From CAYJUM01 sp964478915 (GTDB lineage: Bacteria; Nitrospirota; Nitrospiria; Nitrospirales; Nitrospiraceae): a stretch of 7,499 bases of DNA. The translations under genes were made by a program, and so were the position numbers. The stretch is taken from contig CAYZKG010000127.1 in the NCBI GenBank assembly GCA_964478915.1, forward strand, positions 1 through 7,499. Reading direction: 5' to 3'. Below are positions 1-5,059 of the stretch, one piece after another (position 1 is the stretch's first letter; every line of letters begins with the position of its first letter). A model generated the notes under the pieces. That model searched no databases. It was not told where the DNA came from and saw nothing but the letters and a program-made list of their open reading frames with translations.

Positions 1-402
1 CAACCAAGCGGTCGGCACGGATTTGCGGAAGCGGATCGGCATCGGACGACGCGGAAGGTCCGGGGGGTCCGGCAACAGGCGCGCCTCGGCCGGTCTCATC
101 CGCCTTCCCCTCAGCACGACGCCCTGGCGTAAGCGTGCCAGCGCCTCCTCACTCGGGATCCGCTCCACCTGGGTCAGATAGACTTTCGGCAGGTGATGCC
201 GCGGGTCGGTGATGCGGTGAGCCAGCGCGCCATCCGACGTCAGCAGCATCAGGCCTTCGCTGTCCCGATCCAAGCGCCCGGCCGCATAGACGCCGGGCAC
301 CTTCACAAAGTCGGCCAATGTCGGCCGTCCCTGCGCATCGGTAAAGCAGGGAAGGACGCCATAGGGTTTATTGAACGCCAGCGTGCGGGATTTCGCCTTC
401 AA
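1..402 (-). CDS. rluE: RluE-like 23S rRNA pseudouridine synthase (3' end outside window)
   Basis: This gene encodes an RsuA/RluB/RluE-family pseudouridine synthase, which isomerises a uridine in rRNA. In E. coli, RluE acts on U2457 of 23S rRNA. The visible 134 residues start FNKPYGVLPCFTD, the typical N-terminal strand of the catalytic domain. GRLDRDSEGL follows at residues 42-51, with D45 as the expected catalytic aspartate. The last visible part, PIRFRKSVPTAWL, matches the RluE-type 'PPIRERKNIPTSWL' segment as I recall it, which is why I favour RluE over RsuA or RluB. About 50 C-terminal residues lie beyond the window. I chose a TTG start at 402-400 because it overlaps the TGA stop of the upstream lipoprotein gene (TTGA), which suggests translational coupling. 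An upstream in-frame TTG at 456 would add a basic N-terminal tail of the kind E. coli RluE has. Neither start has a strong Shine-Dalgarno sequence. The family call is secure; the exact target base is inferred. Confidence 0.87.
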   Translation of the reverse strand, partial: MKAKSRTLAFNKPYGVLPCFTDAQGRPTLADFVKVPGVYAAGRLDRDSEGLMLLTSDGALAHRITDPRHHLPKVYLTQVERIPSEEALARLRQGVVLRGRRMRPAEARLLPDPPDLPRRPMPIRFRKSVPTAWL

Positions 403-797
403 TGTCTTGGATGCGGCGATGAAGCGTCGGCTGGTTCGAAGCCGTCGGTCACGCAAAAGGTCGGCCGCGTGGTGCGGTGCTTCTGAGACTGGTGAGTCCA
501 GCGTCGCAGGATGCCTTGTTTGTCGAACGTGAGCACGTATTCGTCGCACCAGGAGCCGGCCATGGTCGAGCTATCATTGCCACCTTTTTCCAGTTCTCTC
601 ACCTGGTACACCCAGACCTTCTCGCCCGCTCCGGAAGAGGCCACAAACCGCGGTTTCCCGAGATGCTGCTGAACCTCCTGCATGGTCGCCCGATCCTGGG
701 CCGATTTGAGATAGACGGTTTCCTTGGCCAGGAACAGTCCGCACCCCATCGCGACCAGAACCAGGCTGAGCGCCGCTGTTTGGATAAGGACCTTCAT
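399..797 (-). CDS. Small lipoprotein, BamE/SmpA-like, paralog A
   Basis: This is a 132-residue predicted lipoprotein of unknown function and the first of four related genes in the window. A basic-hydrophobic signal runs over residues 1-18 and ends in AMGC, with C19 as the likely lipidated cysteine. The mature part begins with ETVYLKSAQDRAT, then EVQQHLGKP, a W-V-Y strand, and SWCDEYVLTFDKQGILRRW. The order VxxxLGxP, aromatic strand, then LTFD-x-x-G-I-L resembles the SmpA/OmlA/BamE fold; that is inference from pattern, not a search. The cysteines in SWCDEY and TFCVTDGF are conserved in all copies. The start is the ATG at 797 because GGAGG lies 5 bases upstream; a GTG at 809 is further out and would put that Shine-Dalgarno inside the gene. 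The C-terminus diverges from B and C: it lacks the HGGETVP segment and ends in a short His/Pro-rich tail. It overlaps the start of the RluE-like gene. Confidence 0.88.
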   Translation of the reverse strand: MKVLIQTAALSLVLVAMGCGLFLAKETVYLKSAQDRATMQEVQQHLGKPRFVASSGAGEKVWVYQVRELEKGGNDSSTMAGSWCDEYVLTFDKQGILRRWTHQSQKHRTTRPTFCVTDGFEPADASSPHPRH

Positions 798-802
798 ATC
801 GA

Positions 803-807
803 CCTCC
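803..807 (-). promoter_or_regulatory. Shine-Dalgarno of paralog A (decides start)
   Basis: GGAGG on the minus strand sits 5 bases before the ATG at 797. It selects that ATG over the in-frame GTG at 809, which lies upstream of the site. Confidence 0.7.
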
Positions 808-851
808 ACTGTGTTCCGCGGTGGTGAAGAGTTTGCTGGACGTGCGTGAGG

Positions 852-1283
852 CTATTGAAACTGCTGGATGGAGTAAGGCGCGGCGGGGAGCTTCGGGGAG
901 ACATAGCCGCCGCTGACGCAAGGGCCGAGCGGGACCGTCTCGCCGCCATGGCGTTCCGACCGGTGGTTCCAGCCACGGAGGATGCCCTGCTTGTCGAAGG
1001 TCAGCACGTACTCATCGCACCAGGAGCCGGACGCGGACCAGGCGTCCTGCGCCCCCGCCTCCTGCGTGACCACGTGATAGACCCAGACCGCGCCGCTGCC
1101 CTCGGTCGCGGCCGTCAGGAGGGGCGCTCCCAGGCGCTGCTTGACTTCCTGCTGCGTGGCGTGATCCTGCGCAGACTTCAAATAGAGATCCTGCTGATCC
1201 TCAAACATCGCACACCCTGCGGCCATCCCGACTACAACGGCGGAAAGCAGGACCTGGTAATGGGCCATCTCGGCTGGAGCCAT
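852..1283 (-). CDS. Small lipoprotein, BamE/SmpA-like, paralog B
   Basis: This is a 143-residue predicted lipoprotein and a close relative of paralogs A and C. The signal peptide ends in MAAGC, with C24 as the likely lipidation site. The mature part has DLYLKSAQDHATQQEV, LGAP, VWVYHV, and SWCDEYVLTFDKQGILRGW. It ends with HGGETVPLGPCVSGGY and a Pro/Gln-rich tail closing in QQFQ, much like paralog C. Both family cysteines (SWC and GPC) are present. I use the ATG at 1283 because it overlaps the TAA of the upstream hydrolase gene (TAATG), a normal sign of coupling. A second in-frame ATG at 1268 would give a more standard 18-residue signal before the cysteine and cannot be excluded. Neither has a strong Shine-Dalgarno sequence. 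Function is unknown; a BamE-like fold is inferred from the motif order. Confidence 0.85.
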   Translation of the reverse strand: MAPAEMAHYQVLLSAVVVGMAAGCAMFEDQQDLYLKSAQDHATQQEVKQRLGAPLLTAATEGSGAVWVYHVVTQEAGAQDAWSASGSWCDEYVLTFDKQGILRGWNHRSERHGGETVPLGPCVSGGYVSPKLPAAPYSIQQFQ

Positions 1284-2026
1284 TAGCGGCTCATGAAGCC
1301 GGTCACCGCGGCGACAAGTCGGGCGCGCCCGCATTCAAGAAACCCGAGGTGCCCGCAGTCTCCCATGAGCACCACGGGTTCGGTCCTCAAGAGCTTGGCG
1401 AACTCCAGCGAGGGAGAAGGATACACCATATGGTCTTCCTCCGCTACCACGACGAGAACCCGGACCTTCACCGCTGCTGCGGCTTGAGCCAGTGAGCCGC
1501 CAAAGGGCTTCGAAATATCCAAGCTCATCAGGGCCCGGATCTGTGAGGCCCAGTCCTCCGCACGAAATCGTCTAGCGACCCGGTCCTCTGCAGTGGTGAG
1601 GAAGGCCTTGAATTCGTGCACCGGCGTATGCCGCACGCGGTAGCTCGGGGTGGCCAATGCCAACGTGTGAATCCCCGCAACCACAGGCAGGGCTTTGTGG
1701 CCGTCGCCCGCGTAAGCCGCGGCCAGTTCAATCGCGCGGAGCTCCGTCTGCCAGAGGAGCAAATCGTAGGAGGTCACGCGGGGCGAGCCGATGATCGAGA
1801 TCGCCTTCTGTACCATCTCGGGGTACGATACGATCCATTGAAACGCCTGCATCCCGCCCATGGAGAGGCCAATCACCGCATGCAGGCGAGGAATTCCCAA
1901 TACGCGCGTCACGAGCTGATACTCGGCGTTCACCATGTCCTGGATCGTGAAGCGCGGGAATGTCGGACCTGGCTGGGCCTTGCTGTTCGACGGCGAGGAG
2001 GAGACGCCGTTGCCGAAGGCATCCAC
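1283..2026 (-). CDS. MetX-like alpha/beta hydrolase, N-terminally broken
   Basis: The 247-residue readable part is an alpha/beta-hydrolase-fold protein related to homoserine O-acetyltransferase (MetX). The nucleophile elbow is GLSMGGMQAFQW, with S55 as nucleophile. D198 in AEEDHMVYPS and H226 in CGHLGF complete the expected triad. FGNGVSSSPSNS near the N-terminus is another MetX-type block. A true MetX works in the cytoplasm, whereas this relative appears to belong to an exported branch, because a signal peptide is encoded just upstream in another frame (2083-2175). The 5' limit given is the only in-frame start codon, a GTG at 2026. It has no Shine-Dalgarno, and clear homologous sequence (GEDLRDFIGPEKLIDSSRYF) continues upstream of it in frame, so it is probably not the natural start. 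The gene therefore looks frameshifted, with part of its N-terminal domain missing, and may be a pseudogene. The triad itself is intact. Its stop overlaps paralog B (TAATG). The exact substrate cannot be read from sequence. Confidence 0.8.
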   Translation of the reverse strand: MDAFGNGVSSSPSNSKAQPGPTFPRFTIQDMVNAEYQLVTRVLGIPRLHAVIGLSMGGMQAFQWIVSYPEMVQKAISIIGSPRVTSYDLLLWQTELRAIELAAAYAGDGHKALPVVAGIHTLALATPSYRVRHTPVHEFKAFLTTAEDRVARRFRAEDWASQIRALMSLDISKPFGGSLAQAAAAVKVRVLVVVAEEDHMVYPSPSLEFAKLLRTEPVVLMGDCGHLGFLECGRARLVAAVTGFMSR

Positions 2027-2082
2027 GACGATGACAAAGTACCGGGAGCTGTCGATGAGTTTCTCCGGTCCGATGAAATCTC

Positions 2083-2175
2083 TCAGATCCTCGCCTGTAG
2101 CTCTCCATCCGCCTCCGCCCGCGCCTGGGTGGTTACCAGCAGGAGTCCGAGGATCATCGCCGAGGCGATAGTCAT
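2083..2175 (-). pseudogene. Orphaned signal-peptide start of the MetX-like hydrolase gene
   Basis: A 30-codon ORF starts at ATG 2175 with a good Shine-Dalgarno (GAGG, 6 bases upstream). It encodes a Sec signal peptide: a hydrophobic core over about residues 6-16, then a QARA cleavage site after A20, then EADGELQA. It stops at TGA (2085-2083), while the hydrolase homology continues in another frame across the same bases (ATGEDLRDFIGPEK). That frame has no start codon of its own before a TAA belonging to paralog C. The simplest reading is that this is the true 5' end of the hydrolase gene. About 50 codons that normally connect 'DGELQ' to 'GEDL' would have been deleted out of frame; this size is estimated from memory of the family. 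A sequencing or assembly error is possible, but one single-base error would not restore the missing segment. Confidence 0.65.
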
Positions 2176-2218
2176 GATTGTCCTCACCGGTGTTTCTTGC
2201 AAATGCTAAGCGGGGTGC

Positions 2219-2638
2219 TTACTTGAACTGCTCGAGCGTGTACGGCGAGGGGGGCAGCTTGGCAGACTGGAACCCATCACTCACGCACGGACCTTGAGGC
2301 ACCGTCTCACCGCCGTGGCGCTCCGATTTGTTCGTCCAGTGTCGCAGGATGCCTTGCGTGTCGAAGGTCAGCACGTATTCGTCGCACCAGGAGCCGGCCG
2401 TGGCCCACGTATTCTGGCTGCCTGGCTCTTGTTCCGGCACGTGATAGACCCAGATCGGTTCCCCAGCCGCGGTGGAGGAAGTGAGAACCGGCGTGCCGAG
2501 CTGCTGCTGCACCTCCTCCTGGGTAGCCCGACCCTGCGCGGATTTCAAGTACAGGGTTTCCTTCGGAATGAAGAGCGTACAGCCCAGGACTCCCACCAGT
2601 ATCCCGCTGCAGAACAGATGCCGGACCAAGGCGTTCAT
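2219..2638 (-). CDS. Small lipoprotein, BamE/SmpA-like, paralog C
   Basis: This 139-residue predicted lipoprotein is the first gene of the minus-strand operon. The signal peptide ends in GVLGC, with C20 as the likely lipidated residue. The mature part contains ETLYLKSAQGRATQEEV, LGTP, IWVYHV, and SWCDEYVLTFDTQGILRHW. It then has HGGETVPQGPCVSDGF and a Pro-rich end closing in EQFK. The start is well supported: GGGAGG lies 6 bases before the ATG. It is closest to paralog B over the C-terminal part and shares a nearly identical DNA stretch with paralog A. The BamE/SmpA-like fold (a short outer-membrane-anchored alpha/beta domain) is inferred from the VxxxLGxP and LTFD-x-x-G-I-L motifs. The two cysteines outside the lipobox (SWC and GPC) could form a periplasmic disulfide. 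Confidence 0.9.
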   Translation of the reverse strand: MNALVRHLFCSGILVGVLGCTLFIPKETLYLKSAQGRATQEEVQQQLGTPVLTSSTAAGEPIWVYHVPEQEPGSQNTWATAGSWCDEYVLTFDTQGILRHWTNKSERHGGETVPQGPCVSDGFQSAKLPPSPYTLEQFK

Positions 2639-2676
2639 CGTGCACCTCCCAGCCTGCTGGCTTGTTTGTTATTGTT

Positions 2677-2705
2677 ATTGTACCTCACTGCCTAGGGAAT
2701 CCCTA
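2677..2705 (-). promoter_or_regulatory. Candidate promoter for the paralog C operon
   Basis: On the minus strand, TACAAT (2682-2677) is a good -10 box. Seventeen bases upstream is TAGGGA, a poor -35 that lies inside the 15-bp palindrome at 2692-2706. The predicted transcript starts near 2670 and opens with a short A-rich CAATAA repeat before the ribosome binding site. The weak -35 with an overlapping palindrome is what a regulated promoter would look like; this is inference. Confidence 0.45.
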
Positions 2706-2706
2706 G
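2692..2706. promoter_or_regulatory. 15-bp perfect palindrome, candidate operator
   Basis: CTAGGGA-A-TCCCTAG is a perfect inverted repeat with 7-bp arms and a 1-bp centre. It lies in the divergent intergenic region and covers the presumed -35 of the minus-strand promoter. The spacer is too short for an RNA hairpin and there is no T-run, so a protein-binding site is more likely than a terminator. The binding protein is unknown. Confidence 0.45.
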
Positions 2707-2751
2707 AGGGGGCCTCTGCGCTTTGCCGGAGAAAAATCGGACGATCTCGTT

Positions 2752-2757
2752 TATACT
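2752..2757 (+). promoter_or_regulatory. Possible -10 box for the methyltransferase-permease pair
   Basis: TATACT lies about 40 bases before the methyltransferase ATG and would place the transcript start near 2764. No convincing -35 sits 16-18 bases upstream; the nearest TTGCCG (2723-2728) is 23 bases away. The call is weak. Confidence 0.3.
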
Positions 2758-2797
2758 TCCCCGCGCTTTGCCACAGAGAGGGAAACCACCCGGGAAC

Positions 2798-3427
2798 ATG
2801 AAAGCCACCAAGCACCTTTCCCTGTTCTTCCTCACACTTCTGCTCTACGTCACAGCCGGCTGCTCGGATTTCCTCTACCAGCAGATGAACGATCCGGCTC
2901 GGGACGAATGGCAGCAGCCCAAAGCCGTGATCCAAGCCCTTGATATCGCACCCGGTTCCCATGTGGCCGATCTTGGGGCAGGCGGCGGCTACTTCACCTT
3001 CTGGCTGGCGGACGCTGTAGGTCCCAAAGGGCGCGTGTATGCGGTCGATACGGATGAGGCCAGCCTCACCTTCATCGACAACGCGGTGCGGCAGCGTGGC
3101 AGCCCGGACAATATCGAATTAGTCCTCGCGACACCGAACAATCCCCGGCTGTTGCCGGATAAAGTGGATCTGATCTTCATCTGCAATACCTACCATCACC
3201 TCCCGGAGCGGGTCACGTACTTCCGATCGCTCTCGACCTCCCTGCGCCCGAGCGGCCGCATCGCCATCATTGACTACAAGGACACGGGCTGGGCCGGGTT
3301 CTTCGGCCATGCCACCGACAAAGCGACGATCCGCCAGGAACTGGAATCCGCCGGTTACCGTCTCATCAAGGACTTCGACTTTCTTCCCCGGCAGCACTTC
3401 GTCGTGTTCGCCCTCAACACGCCATGA
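2798..3427 (+). CDS. Lipoprotein-signal class I SAM methyltransferase
   Basis: This 209-residue class I S-adenosylmethionine-dependent methyltransferase has a Rossmann-fold domain over about residues 35-205. Motif I is VADLGAGGGYF (56-66), the SAM-binding glycine loop. D84 in YAVDTD is placed to contact the SAM ribose. The strand-4 region is LIFICNTYHHLPER (125-138), and a late strand IAIIDYKD follows. The N-terminus is unusual for this class: a hydrophobic stretch over residues 7-20 ends in VTAGC, a good lipobox with C22. The predicted protein is therefore lipid-anchored outside the cytoplasm, where SAM is not expected. An earlier in-frame start at 2723 would add 25 residues and mask this signal; I prefer ATG 2798 because the lipoprotein signal begins there. 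The Shine-Dalgarno is weak. The stop overlaps the permease start (ATGA), so the two are co-translated. The substrate is unknown. Confidence 0.86.
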   Translation: MKATKHLSLFFLTLLLYVTAGCSDFLYQQMNDPARDEWQQPKAVIQALDIAPGSHVADLGAGGGYFTFWLADAVGPKGRVYAVDTDEASLTFIDNAVRQRGSPDNIELVLATPNNPRLLPDKVDLIFICNTYHHLPERVTYFRSLSTSLRPSGRIAIIDYKDTGWAGFFGHATDKATIRQELESAGYRLIKDFDFLPRQHFVVFALNTP

Positions 3428-4782
3428 CGCAGCTATCGGGAGCTGGCCGCGCCGCAGGTTTCGCCTCGGTGGTGGATCTTCCCCGGATCGGCTGGTTCAC
3501 GGCCGCCTGCGTGCTGGTCAGCAACATCATCGGCGGCGGGATCTTCACCACTACCGGCTTCATCGCCCGCGACGTGGGTGATCCCATGCTCGTTTTGTCG
3601 CTGTGGCTGGTGGGCGCCCTCTACGCCCTCGCCGGCGCCATCTCCTTCAGCGAGCTCGGGGCGGCGCTCCCCCGGGTCGGCGGCGACTATGTCTATTTGC
3701 GCCAGACGTACGGGCCGCTCGTGGGCTTTCTCAGCGGGTGGACCTCGTTCACCGTCGGCTTTGGCGCCCCCATCGCGGCCTCCTCGGTGAGCTTTGCGTC
3801 CTATGCCTTGCGCATCGCGCCACTGGCGGAGGAGAACAGCGCTGGAGCGAAAGCCTTGGCCCTGCTCCTCCTGTGGGCTCTGACGGCCGCTCACGTCCGA
3901 GGGGTCGGCCCAGGCGGCAGCCTGCAGCGGCTGCTGACGTCCACCAAGGTTCTCGCCATCCTGGCGTTGATCCTCGGGGGGCTGCTGCTGGGCGCCGGTG
4001 ACTGGCACAACCTGACGGCCCGCGCGCCGGAGGCCCATCCGCAGGCAGGGCCCGTCGTCGTCGCGCTGATCTTCGTGCTGTACACCTACCTGGGCTGGAA
4101 TGTGGTGGGGTACATCGCCGGAGAGATCGCCGACCCGGCGCGGACCCTCCCCAAGATCGTGATCGGCGGGACGGCCTTCGTCGCCGTCGTCTATCTGTTG
4201 CTCAACGTCGTGTATCTCTACGCCCTTCCCGTGACGGCCCTGGCCGCGCCGCCGATACTCCCCGTGGCGGAGAAAGCTGCGGCCGCTCTATGGGGACCGG
4301 CAAGCGCTCGGTTCGTGGCACTCTTACTCTGCATCGCTATTGCCGGAGCGGTGAGCGCGATGGTGTGGGCCGGCCCGCGGGTGTACTACGCCATGGCGGT
4401 GGACGGGGTCTTCGCCTCGTTCTTCACGCGCCTCGACCCGAAAACCGGCGCGCCGGTGCGGGCGATTCTCCTTCAGAGCCTCTGGGCGTCGCTGCTCATC
4501 ATCAGCGGCACCTTCGAGCAGCTCGTGATCTTCAGCGGCTTCATCCTGGCCGTCTCCACCGCCCTCAGCATCGGCGCCGTCATCGTGCTTCGACACCGGC
4601 AGCCGACCCTCGCGCGGCCCTACCGCGCGGCGTTCTATCCGTGGACGCCGGGCTTTGCCATCGCCGTCTCCCTGGTCATCGTGGCCTACAGCCTCATCCA
4701 ACGGCCCCTTGAATCAGTCCTGGGTCTGGTCACGATTCTCGCCGGCGTTCCCCTCTATCTCTATTGGCGCCGACGAACCTAG
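3424..4782 (+). CDS. APC-family amino acid permease
   Basis: This 452-residue integral membrane protein of the amino acid-polyamine-organocation (APC) superfamily imports or exchanges amino acids across the inner membrane. About 12 hydrophobic helices can be traced, the usual number. The signature is in helix 1: SNIIGGGIFTTTGFI (33-47), where the broken GxGIF segment contacts the substrate's alpha-amino and carboxyl groups in family structures. FSELGAALPRVGGDYVYLRQ (65-84) after helix 2 is the second typical block. YLGWNVVGYIAGEIADPART in the middle is the helix 6 region and following loop. It ends in YLYWRRRT, a short basic cytoplasmic tail. Length and motifs are complete, so it is probably functional. 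Its ATG overlaps the methyltransferase stop, linking their expression, although no common pathway is obvious. Specificity cannot be assigned; the L-type/cationic amino acid branch is plausible. Confidence 0.92.
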   Translation: MTQLSGAGRAAGFASVVDLPRIGWFTAACVLVSNIIGGGIFTTTGFIARDVGDPMLVLSLWLVGALYALAGAISFSELGAALPRVGGDYVYLRQTYGPLVGFLSGWTSFTVGFGAPIAASSVSFASYALRIAPLAEENSAGAKALALLLLWALTAAHVRGVGPGGSLQRLLTSTKVLAILALILGGLLLGAGDWHNLTARAPEAHPQAGPVVVALIFVLYTYLGWNVVGYIAGEIADPARTLPKIVIGGTAFVAVVYLLLNVVYLYALPVTALAAPPILPVAEKAAAALWGPASARFVALLLCIAIAGAVSAMVWAGPRVYYAMAVDGVFASFFTRLDPKTGAPVRAILLQSLWASLLIISGTFEQLVIFSGFILAVSTALSIGAVIVLRHRQPTLARPYRAAFYPWTPGFAIAVSLVIVAYSLIQRPLESVLGLVTILAGVPLYLYWRRRT

Positions 4783-4817
4783 CCTCTGCTGTCGAAAGAC
4801 GGAGGCGAATTCCGGTC

Positions 4818-4845
4818 TTGCTCTCGCTCCCGGGTCTGCTAGAAT
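4818..4845 (+). promoter_or_regulatory. Candidate promoter for the cupin remnant and msrA
   Basis: TTGCTC (4818-4823), a 16-base spacer, then an extended -10 TGCTAGAAT with the hexamer TAGAAT at 4840-4845. It lies in the 100-base gap after the permease gene and would give a leader of about 30 bases before the ATG at 4883. This suggests msrA is transcribed separately from the permease. Confidence 0.5.
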
Positions 4846-4871
4846 CGCCGGGGGCAACGGCTCACCCGCTC

Positions 4872-4878
4872 GGAGGAG
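4872..4878 (+). promoter_or_regulatory. Strong Shine-Dalgarno before the small cupin-like ORF
   Basis: GGAGGAG ends 4 bases before ATG 4883. It is the strongest ribosome binding site in the right half of the window and is the main reason to treat the following short ORF as translated. Confidence 0.65.
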
Positions 4879-4882
4879 AATC

Positions 4883-5059
4883 ATGAACAGACCTATTCGA
4901 CGCATCGTGACCGGGATGAACGCGGCCGGGAAGTCGGTCGTGGTTCAGGACAGCCCGTCACCCGTGCAGTTCGACGTGCTGAACGCCCGGAACCATCATC
5001 CACACCAGCCCTATGGACCAAGCATCAGCCTAAGGGGTGTAGTGAGCGGAGCGTCATGA
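4883..5059 (+). pseudogene. 58-codon cupin N-terminal remnant upstream of msrA
   Basis: This short ORF has a good promoter and Shine-Dalgarno and ends in TGA overlapping the msrA start (ATGA). Its first 30 residues (PIRRIVTGMNAAGKSVVVQD, then SPSPVQF) look like the start of a family of small cupin proteins that begin 'IRRVVTGHDAxGKxVV'. Those proteins are usually about 150-180 residues. The metal-binding cupin barrel is absent here. After residue 31 the reading frame loses resemblance. The msrA frame over the same bases reads RRAERPEPSSTPALWTK, which resembles the next block of the family (…LW-T). That hints at a frameshift followed by a deletion that joined the remnant to msrA. Alternatively it is now a leader peptide that couples ribosomes onto msrA. 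The cupin identification is from remembered family patterns and is moderate. Confidence 0.55.

Noticed and set aside
1728..2108. Alternative 126-codon minus-strand frame beginning MESYRRG over the hydrolase gene
   Set aside because: It is a third frame across the MetX-like gene. The GLSMGGMQ elbow and the triad are in the frame ending at 1283, not in this one.
2654..2680. TTG/TTA-rich repeat as a possible microsatellite or CRISPR-like unit
   Set aside because: It is only a few imperfect copies of a 3-6 base unit in the untranslated leader of paralog C, with no spacers or longer periodicity.
2692..2706. The palindrome read as a rho-independent terminator
   Set aside because: A one-base centre cannot form a hairpin loop without losing pairs, no T-run follows on either strand, and it lies between divergent genes where no terminator is needed.
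2723..2797. Upstream extension of the methyltransferase start
   Set aside because: It would bury a good lipoprotein signal peptide 25 residues inside the protein and overlap the likely -10 region.
3433..4038. Long open frame on the minus strand opposite the permease gene
   Set aside because: It is low in hydrophobic character, rich in Arg/Gly/Gln, and lies antisense to a clear APC permease. This is a normal effect of GC-rich codon use.
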